DNA of 64,000 nucleotides from Chondrus crispus (GCF_000350225.1 NW_005179239.1:1-64000); one strand, 5' to 3'. Positions 1 to 11,802 are shown, counted from the stretch's first letter. The notes: a model not told the origin generated them from the sequence alone. A program made the numbers and translations.

Positions 1-565
1 GATCTGGAGATATTTCGTCGTAATAGACCCTTTCATGTGGGAGGCATCTAAAATGGGGGTACGTGATTTGCGGTTTATGGATGAGGGACGATTGAGCGAA
101 TTTATGGATGACTACTGGGCCATACTGGCGGACAAGGGATATAAAGGTGCAGCCGAAGATCTACGTGTGGTGCACCCAGTGCGAACTCCAGCACGTTCAA
201 CGCTGTCATTGGACGACGTGGACTACAATCGCCAAGTATCTTCTGATCGTTTCATAGTAGAATGGTACTTTGGGAGAATGTGCGGTTTTTGGATTGTACT
301 TTCTCATAAGTGGCGCTGGGAAGAGAGATTGTACGAGCACCTGTTCAAAGCGTGCTTGGCGTTGACCAATCTGAGTGTCAGGGCCCACCCTCTCCGCTTC
401 GAGGACGGGCAGCACAGCATCGGCGTACATAATCGCCTACGGCCCATATCAACTAGTCAGATGCAAATGAGGCGCCGTGTACACGTTGAAAACACCGAAA
501 ATCGCCGTGTTCGCATGTCTAGTGGCACGCGTCGTGCACTGATTGATGACAGTGACACAGAGTAG
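1..565 (+). pseudogene. PIF/Harbinger-like DDE transposase, C-terminal part
   Basis: This is the left-arm copy of the transposase that is complete at 10561-11802. The window edge removes the N-terminal half. An extra T near position 39 shifts the frame relative to the intact copy: frame 1 reads the DLEIF region, and the match resumes in frame 2 at EASKMG. The downstream part keeps the catalytic glutamate context (IVEWYFG) and the same stop at 565. It is therefore a broken duplicate, or the shift is a sequencing error. Confidence 0.8.
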
Positions 566-675
566 GGAGTGTTACGTGCGCATCTCCTTCCATTTACGTG
601 GTTTGTTTTAGAGTACTGTACGGGTAATGCATAGTGTTCTCTTTGATTTTAATCAATAAATGCGGTAAAGGTACT

Positions 676-1978
676 GTAGTGCGCATTTCCTATTGAATTA
701 CGATTTTACTGTGTAGATATGAATTTGGTACGTGCAAACTGGTTTTCTACTGTACGTGCGCATCTACTGACAGATACTATTATTTTTATTTGTTTTGGCG
801 CATTTCATCATCACTGGCGGTTTGGCTCTAGTAGACGAGTTTCTCGCCAGAATAAAACGAGCTACAGGCGGGGTCGCTCAATAGTGCCTACTTTTGTAGT
901 GGCTCACCCTCTGGCACAGGTTACTGTATCAAAATCCCAAACGTGTATCATCTGGCATGGTTCAGTGTGTGGTATCACGGCCCAGATTTGTAATTTGTAC
1001 AGCACCCGCCGCCGCGGGTGCCTTACAGACGGACGGACTACACGTGGGCATTACAGGCCGATAGACTACACGGGTGCCTTACAGACGGACGGACTACACG
1101 TGGGCATTACAGGCCGATGGACTACACGGGTGCCTTACAGGCGGAAGATCTACTGTATACGTTACAGCCCGGAGGTTGTGTATGACAAGGTACAGTAGTA
1201 ATGGCACAGTACAGTGCATTACAGAATAGAGTACAGTAGTACAGTAGGACGGACAATGTCCAAGACCCCGCGACCTCGCTTATTTAAGCGACGGCGCCGG
1301 GCAATGACAGTAAACAGTCAAGGATCTTTTGGGAACGGATTTCCTTCGACGGTGCGACACCGCGGGTCAAGACAAGCCTATGACTTAGGCGACATTGTCG
1401 GCATCTGTCTTGCGACGTTTCCCTGGCTTCTATTGCCTTTACTTTACCTTTTCCATTCCTCCGTCTTTGCGACTACGCGGGTTAAGACTAGCTTCTAACC
1501 TCGGCGTGTTTCTGTCGCTCGCCGTTTCAATTGTTTTCCTTTTTACTCTGTCGTTGCGACCATGCGGGCTAAGACTGGCCTCTAGCCTGGGCGTATTACT
1601 GTCGCACGACCTATTTCTCTCTCCCTGTATTGTGACGATTGTCAAGTCGCGGGCTACGACAAGCCTCTAGCCTTGGCGGCACTATTGACATCTGTCCCGC
1701 TCGTTCCCTCTAGGAGTTTCCGCTACTCGGCGCTCCGCCCGTGTCTGACACTAGTCTTTAGGCTCGGGTTCATCCCTGTTTTGTGTGTTCTTACACCACC
1801 CCTTCCAGTGCTGGTCCCATTCCGGGTCTGCACTTCGACCAGTACGTCGTGCTTTTACAGTCGGCCGACGTACTTCCCCTTTGCTCTACCACAGTCCCGA
1901 TCTACGCGGGACACCCCCTATTGGTTGTTACCTCTTCCTCGAGCTAGCTCATAGCTGGCGACCGCCACTATACTACAG
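676..1978 (+). repeat. Putative 5' LTR of gypsy element 1 (left copy)
   Basis: This non-coding block lies between the transposase and gag. It begins TGTAGTG and ends ACTACA just before a primer binding site, so it has short inverted ends like the better-defined LTRs at 30834 and 51753. It holds a TATTTAAG promoter-like motif within a small palindrome near 1278, and a 56-bp tandem repeat. The right boundary is well supported by the primer site. The left boundary is inferred from the TGTAGT motif only. Confidence 0.5.
1021..1145 (+). repeat. 56-bp tandem repeat inside LTR-like block
   Basis: The unit starting CCTTACAGACGG recurs at 1021, 1077 and (partly, changed) 1133. The units contain alternating CACGTG- and CACGGGTG-like motifs. 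The mirror copy lies at 9981-10105. It may be an LTR enhancer-type repeat, but no function can be read from it. Confidence 0.85.
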
Positions 1979-1996
1979 TGGTCTCCCGACCTAGAA
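1979..1996 (+). other. Primer binding site (tRNA complement)
   Basis: The 18-mer TGGTCTCCCGACCTAGAA directly follows the LTR-like block. Its complement ends in CCA and places a C at tRNA position 61, as expected for a tRNA 3' end. Exactly the same 18 bases occur after the LTRs at 31777 and, on the minus strand, at 9131-9148 and 18193-18210. Confidence 0.8.
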
Positions 1997-2039
1997 GAGG
2001 CTGTTAACCAACTACAATTACTTTCGCTGACAAGAAGAC

Positions 2040-3083
2040 ATGGATCCGTCAAACAAGAGGAGAATGGATTTGGCACGCCGCCGTGTCGCCAATTCCCGCT
2101 CGATGGACTCTTTAAGAGCTCAAGACACTTCCCCGATACGGCAACAACCAGCTTTTACAGCTGCAATGGTCGCAGAGACCAAGGAATCACCGAACAAACT
2201 TGGCATTGGAGCAAGCGCAGGAGCTTCAGCCCAAATCACGGCCCCTATATCTCCGCCAGATGGGCCACAAGATGAGACCGACCTCGCAAAAAGTACTGGT
2301 TCGTCAGAGGACTTTTGGCAGCAGATAAAAGAGTTCATTTCTGAACAGATCGACTCGAAGCTACAAATTGCCATTCCGGCTATTCGTCAAGAGACTGAGA
2401 CACGAATTACAGCCCAAGCATATGACATCTACGATGACACAGTGTCTTTGCACAACCACGAGGCACTGGTAGCCCGTGTGCAAGCGTCAGAAAGACAAAT
2501 CAAGGTTTTACAAGACAAACTGGATTTTTCCAAACGATCAATTGATCCTAGAAGGGATCCATACGAACCCCCTGTACAACGATCTCATCAACAGAGAGGT
2601 TCTTCGTACCCAGATCAAGATGACAGCGATGGATCCGTATCATCCCTGGAAATCACTACAGGAGTTCGTGACTCAGCAAGCCGCCGTGCGACGTACAAGA
2701 CACGCCTTCAGCAGAAGATCAAGAGTCTGGATGACGAGGATGCCGATGGAGATCGTTTTGTGGTCCGATTCGGACGACCTCAAAGAGGGCCGAAGATGGC
2801 GGGCCTGAAAGAGCTTCAACCGAGCGACCCTCGCTTTACAAATGTGTTATCTTATCGTCGTTATCGACTGCTAAATACCGATCCATCTCGTGGGTTGGAA
2901 GTCTCAAAGGAGACAGGGCTGTATTCAAGGCGTCTCGCCCACACCATGTTACCGGTGGCATTTTCGGGCGAGAAGTCGATAGCCATTCTCCAGTTCCTCA
3001 GAACGTTTCAGCAGGAACTGGATGGAAATGGCTTAAGCGAAGGAGCAGCCCTCCTTCTTTGTCCCAAATTCTTGAAAGGCGAC
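2040..3083 (+). pseudogene. Gypsy gag N-terminal fragment (left copy)
   Basis: The ORF opens with ATG 44 nt after the primer site and encodes the first ~348 residues of a Ty3/gypsy Gag. It has a hydrophilic N-terminus, a heptad-like stretch around residues 95-170 and the start of the Gag core (FSGE, then EGAALLL). The sequence after 3083 is antisense integrase, so the last ten codons of the open frame are not gag. This copy keeps the canonical frame through 2980-3015, where the right-arm copy is altered. No complete gag or pol follows, so it cannot act alone. Confidence 0.85.
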
Positions 3084-6000
3084 CTCAAATGGTCCATCTG
3101 CTTTTGGCTGTAGCTTGTTCCTGGAAACCCCTCCACTTTCAGTACGTAGCGGTACTTCTCTCTTCACGAACACTTTGTCCCCAACATCCGCTGGGGATGC
3201 TATTTTTCTGACATGCTTGTCGTAATTTTCCTTGTATCGTGTCTGAGCTGCTCTTAGCGTGTCGGTGGCTCCGTCCATGAGACTTTTAAGATGATCCGTC
3301 AGCCCCATACGTTCGCCTCGAGTTTCTGCCATTGTACCATTCTCGGGAATGTTTTCCAAGGCCACGGGCCCTGGAGGTCGTGACAACACAAGTTCGAATG
3401 GTGTACATCCCGTGCTGCGATGTACTTGCGTGTTATACGCGTACGTCAGAGGACCACAGTATTCATCCCATTTCTTTTGATGTTCCACAACGTAGTGGCG
3501 TATGCCTGATAATATGGTTCAGTTGAACCGTTCCACTTGACCATTGGTCTGAGGGTGATACGCAGTGGTAAAGAGATTGCGAATCCCCATGATTTGACAA
3601 ATCTTTTGGAAGAACTTCGACGCGAATTGACCACCGTTATCGGATAGAAGATAGACAGGTGGTTCATACGGATAAATCCAATTCTCGACGAAGGCTCTTG
3701 CCACTGTCATTGATGTGATGCTTTTCAGCGGTATCGCTCTTGTCATCTTCGAGAACCGATCTGAGATGACCAAAAGGTATTGGTTCCCTCTTGTCGATCG
3801 GGGTAGAGGTCCCAAAATGTCGATGGCGACGAACTCTAGCGGCCTTCTGGCGGGGAAGAGTTTCAAAAATGTAGAGTGCTTGCGCAATTGTACTCTTTCG
3901 CGGGCGCATGAGTCACATTGTCTCACACAAGCGTGACATTCCAATGCCATGGAAGGCCAGTAGAACGTGCGTCGCATTGCATAGAACATCTTTGTACCCC
4001 CAGGATGACCTGATGTTCTTGTATAGTGGCATAGGTAAAGAATCTTTTGCCTTAACATGGTCGGTACGACAATTTGTCTGCAGTCGTCGAGAGGGGCAAC
4101 GCGGACCAGGAGACCGCGGTCGTCGACGTCGAAGCGACTTGTTTCCTCATTGTCGACTTTCTCTTTCAACATTTGACAGTATCTGTCGTTAGCTTGAGAG
4201 ATCACCAGCTCTTCGATTCGGACCGGAGATAGATCTGTGTTCTCAGCGTTCACGACGCAGATCCCCTCGTCATTGAAATCTAACGTGATTGCATCGCGCC
4301 TGAGCTCGATCTCGACATCTTCGTCATCTTGATCTTCATCCATCCAAACGCTGTTCTCTTGAACCCAGAAACAAGGAATGTCTGAGTCAGGTTCGACAGC
4401 ACACTCGCCAAATGTCGGCAGCCTTGACACAGCGTCTGCAATGCAATTCACAGCCCCTTTGCGGTACTTGATTGTGAAATCGAACTCCAGTAGGCGGAGA
4501 CGCCATCGAGCAAGCCTGCCACTGGCGTCTGTTAGACTCATCATCCACTTTAAGGATTGATGTTCTGTGTAGAGCTCGAAGTGCTTCCGCTCGAGATATG
4601 GTCTCAAAATCTGTACTGCCCAAATTATGGCGAGGCATTCCTTTTCGCCGACGCTGTAATTCTTTTCCGCTGGGTTCAGGGAACGACTCCAATATCCCAC
4701 CGGATGGCGCGTTCCGTCTGGATATGTCTGAAACAGGGCGCAGCCCACTTGTCGCTCGCAAGCATCCGTGTCGACCGAGATTGGAAGGTTTGAGCTCGGT
4801 AGCTTGAGAATGGGAGGACTTATAAGCGCGGTCTTCAGTAAACCAAAAGCCTTGGACTGTTCAACCGAGAATTTCTCTAATTGGAAAGGCTTCCCCTTTG
4901 CTAAAAGTGCATTAAGGGGTGCCGCAGTTCTTGCGAAGTTCGGCACGAACCTTCGGTAAACATTGCACATGCCAAGGAAAGAGCGAAGCTCAGTTTGCGT
5001 CGTCGGCTCTTGTGCTTTCTTGACGGCATCGGTGTTCTTCTCGGCAACGGCCAAAAGTCCAGGGCGGATGACATGGCCAAGATAGTCGACCGACTCAGCA
5101 AAGAAATTACACTTTTCAAGCTTCAGAGAAAGCCCTGCGTCCTGGAGGACTTTCAAAACCTATTGAACGTGAGTTGAGTGCTCTTCAATGGAATTCGAGA
5201 AAATGATGATGTCATCAAGGTACACGAGGCAACTCTTCCATCTATATCCTGATAGTAGTATATCAAGTGTTCTCTGGAAGGTGGCTGGAGCATTACACAA
5301 GCCAAAGGGCATTCTCCGGAACTGGTAACAACCTTCATGGCATGTAAACGTCGTTTTCTCTCTATCGGCCTCCGCCACGGGGATCTGCCAATAACCACTG
5401 TTGCAATCGAGGGTTGTGAAGCATTTAGCGTCCCCCAGCGAGTCCAAGCAGTCTTCCATCCTTGGCAATGGATATGAATCCTTCACAGTGATGGCATTTA
5501 GCCTTCTGTACTCAACGCAGAACCTAAGAGATCCATCTGATTTGGGCACAAGCACCACCGGGCTAGCCCACTCACTTTGAGCGAGCTCGATGACATCCAT
5601 GTCCAGCATGTCCAGTACGGATTCTTTCAAGACTTTCCTGGCCCCAGGACCTGCTCGATATGGCTGGGAGAAAACCGATTTGGCCCCCGGTACTAACGGT
5701 ATCCTGTGTTCTGTTATGTCCACGGAGCCCAGTTGACCTTGCCACATTTTGGCGAATGGACGGAGGAGCTTTTGCACCTTGCGTCGATTGTCGTCCGACA
5801 GATGGTCGAGTTCTAAGTCATCAATATCTGTCGACATCGACTTCTTGTCTCCATGACTAGATTTTTCCGGCGGTACAAGCGACAGGAGGCCAGGCCCTGC
5901 CCCCTCTTCATCTCGTGATATTTCTCTGGTTGGCAGACCAAAGTCGACCGACAGAATTTGATTGGGTGCTGTCACAGCAATTCCAATCCGCTCTCGTTTT

Positions 6001-6764
6001 TGAAGTTTGGTCGTTGACCGTGAGAAGTTCGCAACGCGGACTAAGAATGGGACATGAGGACGGATGTCAGCGACCCCATTGGACAGGGTGACTTGCTTTC
6101 TTAGATAGACTTCCGGTCTTGTCTCTAGGACCACAGTGCCAGAGGCTGGGCAGCTGACTTGAACAGCCATTTCCGTGCCTGCCGGAATTTCGACGGCCTT
6201 GGTAACTCTAAGAAATAGGTCTCCGTCTCGTTTGGTACTCACTTCGAGGCATTCCCCTGTCGGACGGCTGATGGGGGTCATCGCAGGTCTCCTTTGAATG
6301 GGTACTTCATCTCCGGAGCATAGCTCGACTGACCGCCTTCGGATGTGAACGGCGGAAACGTGATCGTCCAGAAACGTACATCCCAAGATGGCGTCCGCGC
6401 CTAATTGTCTCACGACGATGAATGGCTGTCTCGTGTGATAGCTGCCGAGCGCCACGGCAAGATGGATTATTCCCAGTGTTTCAAGCCGGTGATTCGAGGC
6501 GCTTGATAATGAGACCAGCTCTTTTGAATTGTCAATTTGACTTTGTGCTTCCAATGATAGCATGTCCAGCCGAATCAGGTTTGGACCTGCCCCTGTGTCT
6601 AGGACGGTAAGCGCACTTCCCAATGAATTCTTCGAGAGCCCAATGAGGGCAGCGACCTTGTAATTGTACGTGGACAAGGCGCATATGGGAGTTCTCTGAT
6701 ATTGATCAAGTCGAATCCATCGGGGTAGACCATATGGTCGTTCAAGAATTTCTTTTGGTTGCAC
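3084..6764 (-). pseudogene. Gypsy pol (protease, RT, RNase H, integrase), broken
   Basis: Reading leftward from about 6764, the order is an aspartic protease with DTGA near 6600, reverse transcriptase with YLDD near 5215, RNase H, and integrase with an HHCC finger, DI and SDNG motifs and VERFN. Protease-RT-RNase H-integrase is the Ty3/gypsy order. One frame runs through but is stopped twice: TAG at 5160-5162 between the RT palm and thumb, and TGA at 3519-3521 where family members have NRT. The integrase C-terminus is cut at 3084, where inverted gag begins, so any chromodomain and 3' LTR are missing. The pol start is not fixed; the first in-frame start-like codon is TTG. Confidence 0.92.
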
Positions 6765-6871
6765 CCAGGCTTCTTGATTGTCGTCCGACGTACTGGGTGA
6801 TTCTGTTCTCCTTGTCGTATTCCACGGTGGGGCCTTGGCCTTGGGATGGACACCCGCAGTAAGGCCCCTTC

Positions 6872-9087
6872 CTAGTTTTTCGTCTGCCGATTTTGGCTCT
6901 GTCGAACGACTGGCGCCTCATAAGGCGTGTTCGACCGTGGCTGAAAAACTGGTAAGGTTCCGGCTTGGAAGCCGTGGGCTGTGCCTTCGGCATAGGCGAA
7001 CCCTGGGGTTTGATCCCGGTTATGGAGCCAGTCTCGTTGGCCTTGGGTCACCATGGCGAAGTAGTGAGAATCATGGGCTCTGTCGCTATACGGACATCGA
7101 GGGCGTCGGTGACCTTGTTCATAGCAGTCGAAGCAGACATCATCGGGTCGATTTGCGGACGGCTCACCATATCTTCTCCATCCTTGTCTATCTGAGGGAC
7201 CCGTGGGGACCTTCGATCGGCTCATTGGCGCTGTGCCAGTAGGAGGGCGGGCCCTTGATGGCGGAGCCGTCATACGGTTGCCGTCGCGGCGTATGTATGA
7301 GGGGATTTCCTGAGTGCCACTGTGATCCGAGTGTCGCACGACGTGGACTTCGTTGTCGTGAACTTCGTCTAGGGCAGACTTGTAGGTGGCTTTGGAAGAG
7401 CCATTAGTGGCATCGCCTTTGTTAAGATCGCTGTCATGCTTCCAGTGAACAACAGAGTCTGGATTCAAAATCTCTGTGATCTCTGAAGACGCCATGCTGG
7501 TGTTCAAAGGGGCGTTCGTGCCGACAGCATTGATTGCATCGCTGCGGGGAAGCCTTTCCGATGCCTGACGGAATATGCTGCCGTCATCGTCTCGATGCTC
7601 CCGGACAGCTAGCACCCGTCCTTGGGACGTCTTGCGGCCATTCAACCTGCCTACTCGGTAGTCTAGGAGAGCACGATGTGCCGAGCCTTGGGCCTTTGCC
7701 TGATCGACGAAGTCTTGAAATGCGTTAGGGCCGCTGTAATCTCTTCGCGTGTGCCTGAGTAACGGCTTTATATCTGGCCTCAGGCCGCGGAGGAATTTCG
7801 TGATGAGATCTTGCTGGGAGAATACCCCAGATATGGCACGAGTGGCCTTCTTCAGTCTTCTACCGTAGACCTCCTCATCTTCTTGATGTCCTTGACGACA
7901 GTCTTCCAAAGCCGTTAAGGCATCCTCGATATACGCATCCTTGGCGTAAGTGCATAATAGAAATTGTACTGCCTCCGGCCAAGTGGCGAAACCGCCTAGT
8001 CCGTCTCCTGCGAGATCGAATTGGGCGTTGTACGCTTCCAGGACGTCGCCTTTCAAGAATTTGGGACAAAGAAGGAGGGCTGCTCCTTCACTTAAGCCAT
8101 TTCCATCCAGATCCTGGATGTGTCCAACACATCTCGTCCGGTGGCTATCGGCTTCTCGCCCGAAAATGCCACCGGTAACATGGTATGGGCGAGACGCCTT
8201 GAATACAGCCCTGTCTCCTTTGAGACTTCCAATCCACGAGATGGATCGGTATTTAGCAATCGAAAACGACGATAAGATAACACATTTGTAAAGCGAGGGT
8301 CGCTCGGTTGAAGCTCTTTCAGGCCCGCCATCTTCGGCCCTCTTCGAGGTCGTCCGAATCGGACCACAAAACGATCTCCATCGGCATCCTCGTCATCCAG
8401 ACTCTTGATCTTCTGCTGAAGGCGTGTCTTGTACGTCGCACGGCGGCTTGCTGAGTCACGAACTCCTGTAGTGATTTCCAGGGATGATACGGATCCATCG
8501 CTGTCATCTTGATCTGGGTACGAAGAACCTCTCTGTTGATGAGATCGTTGTACAGGGGGTTCGTATGGATCCCTTCTAGGATCAATTGATCGTTTGGAAA
8601 AATCCAGTTTGTCTTGTAAAACCTTGATTTGTCTTTCTGACGCTTGCACACGGGCTACCAGTGCCTCGTGGTTGTGCAAAGACACTGTGTCATCGTAGAT
8701 GTCATATGCTTGGGCTGTAATTCGTGTCTCAGTCTCTTGACGAATAGCCGGAATGGCAATTTGTAGCTTCGAGTCGATCTGTTCAGAAATGAACTCTTTT
8801 ATCTGCTGCCAAAAGTCCTCTGACGAACCAGTACTTTTTGCGAGGTCGGTCTCATCTTGTGGCCCATCTGGCGGAGATATAGGGGCCGTGATTTGGGCTG
8901 AAGCTCCTGCGCTTGCTCCAATGCCAAGTTTGTTCGGTGATTCCTTGGTCTCTGCGACCATTGCAGCTGTAAAAGCTGGTTGTTGCCGTATCGGGGAAGT
9001 GTCTTGAGCTCTTAAAGAGTCCATCGAGCGGGAATTGGCGACACGGCGGCGTGCCAAATCCATTCTCCTCTTGTTTGACGGATCCAT
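6872..9087 (-). pseudogene. Gypsy gag of element 1, frameshifted
   Basis: The ATG at 9087 opens 331 codons that end at 8092. The protein resumes in another frame from 8056 to 6872 (up to 394 aa), with the capsid-like core (FATWPEAVQFLL) and a CCHC zinc knuckle, CFDCYEQGHRRPRC. The break lies in a 31-bp block (about 8113-8143) that has replaced the 32 bp found in the left arm. The one-base difference shifts the frame. Gag would form the particle and bind RNA through the knuckle. The pol frame follows downstream. Confidence 0.88.
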
Positions 9088-9130
9088 GTCTTCTTGTCAG
9101 CGAAAGTAATTGTAGTTGGTTAACAGCCTC

Positions 9131-9148
9131 TTCTAGGTCGGGAGACCA
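9131..9148 (-). other. Primer binding site of element 1
   Basis: On the minus strand this reads TGGTCTCCCGACCTAGAA. It sits 44 nt upstream of the gag ATG and immediately after the LTR end. It is complementary to the CCA end of a presumed host tRNA. Confidence 0.8.
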
Positions 9149-10450
9149 CTGTAGTATAGTGGCGGTCGCCAGCTATGAGCTAGCTCGAGGAAGAGGTAAC
9201 AACCAATAGGGGGTGTCCCGCGTAGATCGGGACTGTGGTAGAGCAAAGGGGAAGTACGTCGGCCGACTGTAAAAGCACGACGTACTGGTCGAAGTGCAGA
9301 CCCGGAATGGGACCAGCACTGGAAGGGGTGGTGTAAGAACACACAAAACAGGGATGAACCCGAGCCTAAAGACTAGTGTCAGACACGGGCGGAGCGCCGA
9401 GTAGCGGAAACTCCTAGAGGGAACGAGCGGGACAGATGTCAATAGTGCCGCCAAGGCTAGAGGCTTGTCGTAGCCCGCGACTTGACAATCGTCACAATAC
9501 AGGGAGAGAGAAATAGGTCGTGCGACAGTAATACGCCCAGGCTAGAGGCCAGTCTTAGCCCGCATGGTCGCAACGACAGAGTAAAAAGGAAAACAATTGA
9601 AACGGCGAGCGACAGAAACACGCCAGGTTAGAAGCTAGTCTTAACCCGCGTAGTCGCAAAGACGGAGGAATGGAAAAGGTAAAGTAAAGGCAATAGAAGC
9701 CAGGGAAACGTCGCAAGACAGATGCCGACAATGTCGCCTAAGTCATAGGCTTGTCTTGACCCGCGGTGTCGCACCGTCGAAGGAAATCCGTTCCCAAAAG
9801 ATCCTTGACTGTTTACTGTCATTGCCCGGCGCCGTCGCTTAAATAAGCGAGGTCGCGGGGTCTTGGACATTGTCCGTCCTACTGTACTACTGTACTCTAT
9901 TCTGTAATGCACTGTACTGTGCCATTACTACTGTACCTTGTCATACACAACCTCCGGGCTGTAACGTATACAGTAGATCTTCCGCCTGTAAGGCACCCGT
10001 GTAGTCCATCGGCCTGTAATGCCCACGTGTAGTCCGTCCGTCTGTAAGGCACCCGTGTAGTCTATCGGCCTGTAATGCCCACGTGTAGTCCGTCCGTCTG
10101 TAAGGCACCCGCGGCGGCGGGTGCTGTACAAATTACAAATCTGGGCCGTGATACCACACACTGAACCATGCCAGATGATACACGTTTGGGATTTTGATAC
10201 AGTAACCTGTGCCAGAGGGTGAGCCACTACAAAAGTAGGCACTATTGAGCGACCCCGCCTGTAGCTCGTTTTATTCTGGCGAGAAACTCGTCTACTAGAG
10301 CCAAACCGCCAGTGATGATGAAATGCGCCAAAACAAATAAAAATAATAGTATCTGTCAGTAGATGCGCACGTACAGTAGAAAACCAGTTTGCACGTACCA
10401 AATTCATATCTACACAGTAAAATCGTAATTCAATAGGAAATGCGCACTAC
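9149..10450 (-). repeat. Putative 5' LTR of gypsy element 1 (right copy)
   Basis: This is the mirror of 676-1978. On the minus strand it begins TGTAGTG and ends ACTACA before the primer site. It includes the 56-bp tandem units and the TATTTAAG motif near 9845. The outer boundary rests only on the terminal motif. No matching 3' LTR exists in the window because pol is truncated at 3084. Confidence 0.5.
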
Positions 10451-10560
10451 AGTACCTTTACCGCATTTATTGATTAAAATCAAAGAGAACACTATGCATT
10501 ACCCGTACAGTACTCTAAAACAAACCACGTAAATGGAAGGAGATGCGCACGTAACACTCC

Positions 10561-11802
10561 CTACTCTGTGTCACTGTCATCAATCAGTGCACGACGCGTG
10601 CCACTAGACATGCGAACACGGCGATTTTCGGTGTTTTCAACGTGTACACGGCGCCTCATTTGCATCTGACTAGTTGATATGGGCCGTAGGCGATTATGTA
10701 CGCCGATGCTGTGCTGCCCGTCCTCGAAGCGGAGAGGGTGGGCCCTGACACTCAGATTGGTCAACGCCAAGCACGCTTTGAACAGGTGCTCGTACAATCT
10801 CTCTTCCCAGCGCCACTTATGAGAAAGTACAATCCAAAAACCGCACATTCTCCCAAAGTACCATTCTACTATGAAACGATCAGAAGATACTTGGCGATTG
10901 TAGTCCACGTCGTCCAATGACAGCGTTGAACGTGCTGGAGTTCGCACTGGGTGCACCACACGTAGATCTTCGGCTGCACCTTTATATCCCTTGTCCGCCA
11001 GTATGGCCCAGTAGTCATCCATAAATTCGCTCAATCGTCCCTCATCCATAAACCGCAAATCACGTACCCCCATTTTAGATGCCTCCCCATGAAAGGGTCT
11101 ATTACGACGAAATATCTCCAGATCCGACACGGAGCCCAGATAGTGCTCCGTGCACCAAATAGCAAGACCAGTAGGCAGTACCGAAACTTCCACTTTATAC
11201 CCATACAGCTTATGCTTACCGGAGAAATATCGCTTCCCTTCTGATATATTTCCACTTAGACGATTGCTCTGCTGAAAAGTGACGTCGACACCATATTTCG
11301 CGTATTCAAAATTCGAAAACACCCGGTCCTCCAGACGACACTTGTCCATCCATTTTTCCTCGATGCGTGCCACACATATATCATACATGTTTTCTGATAT
11401 CCTACGTAGAAAGCCAGATATTAAACGTTCGAAAGTAGAACATTTAACAGAAAATAGACGAGCTGTAAAGTTCCATTGCTGACGATGCTTGAATACAGTA
11501 AGTGTCATAAAGAGAACATCCTGGGCCTTGTACTGTGTTCTTTTACCTCTGCCAACATTCCAATTCTTTGACACGTAGTCTTCAATCATAACCCATAGTT
11601 CGAAGAATTGAGAGGAATCAAAATTACACATTGCCTTAATAGATTGAGAACATCCGTCATTGTAAAACGTGTCATAAATAGGACAATTGGAGTCGTTCTC
11701 ATCATCGCTGTTGACCACGTCGTCATCAATGTGATCGACGATTTCATTGACGTGTCTGTTGGTGATGTCCGAAAGAGCCTGAACAGCGCGGGAGGGATTC
11801 AT
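10561..11802 (-). CDS. PIF/Harbinger-like DDE transposase
   Basis: The ORF of 413 codons starts at the ATG in AAAATGAATCC; an upstream TTG is not a likely eukaryotic start. It matches the DDE superfamily endonuclease type (DDE_Tnp_4) seen in PIF/Harbinger and related elements. The catalytic pattern is visible as DVTFQ, then GSVSDLEIF, then FIVEWYFG, supplying D, D and E. The signature KHKLYGYKVEVSVLP lies between the first two. An acidic N-terminus (DHIDDDVVNSDDEND) precedes it. It would cut and paste its own element. No terminal inverted repeats or target duplication were found, and it is partly duplicated in the left arm. It is intact as read. Confidence 0.85.
   Translation of the reverse strand: MNPSRAVQALSDITNRHVNEIVDHIDDDVVNSDDENDSNCPIYDTFYNDGCSQSIKAMCNFDSSQFFELWVMIEDYVSKNWNVGRGKRTQYKAQDVLFMTLTVFKHRQQWNFTARLFSVKCSTFERLISGFLRRISENMYDICVARIEEKWMDKCRLEDRVFSNFEYAKYGVDVTFQQSNRLSGNISEGKRYFSGKHKLYGYKVEVSVLPTGLAIWCTEHYLGSVSDLEIFRRNRPFHGEASKMGVRDLRFMDEGRLSEFMDDYWAILADKGYKGAAEDLRVVHPVRTPARSTLSLDDVDYNRQVSSDRFIVEWYFGRMCGFWIVLSHKWRWEERLYEHLFKACLALTNLSVRAHPLRFEDGQHSIGVHNRLRPISTSQMQMRRRVHVENTENRRVRMSSGTRRALIDDSDTE

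Larger units (their letters stand above)
1..3083 (+). repeat. Left arm of large inverted repeat
   Basis: This arm is almost identical to the reverse complement of 8045-11124. ORFs of equal length occur in mirrored positions (for example 719-1198 and 9928-10407), and paired coordinates sum to 11125-11128. The small drift comes from three 1-nt indels, near 39, near 1505 and in the block near 2980-3015. The arm starts outside the window. It ends at the junction after 3083, where gag sequence meets antisense pol. It contains a transposase end, an LTR-like block, a primer site and a gag start. A rearrangement or an assembly error could both produce it. Confidence 0.95.
8045..11124 (-). repeat. Right arm of large inverted repeat
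   Basis: This is the mirror image of 1-3083. The shared sequence ends at 8045 (inner edge). The outer edge lies at 11124 only because the left copy is cut by the window start, so the true arm may be longer. Differences from the left arm are few: scattered substitutions, three 1-nt indels and one replaced block of about 31 bp. The spacer is 4,961 bp. Confidence 0.95.

Noticed and set aside
3084-3113. End of the left-arm gag ORF (LKWSICFWL)
   Set aside because: These codons are antisense integrase beyond the junction, not gag.
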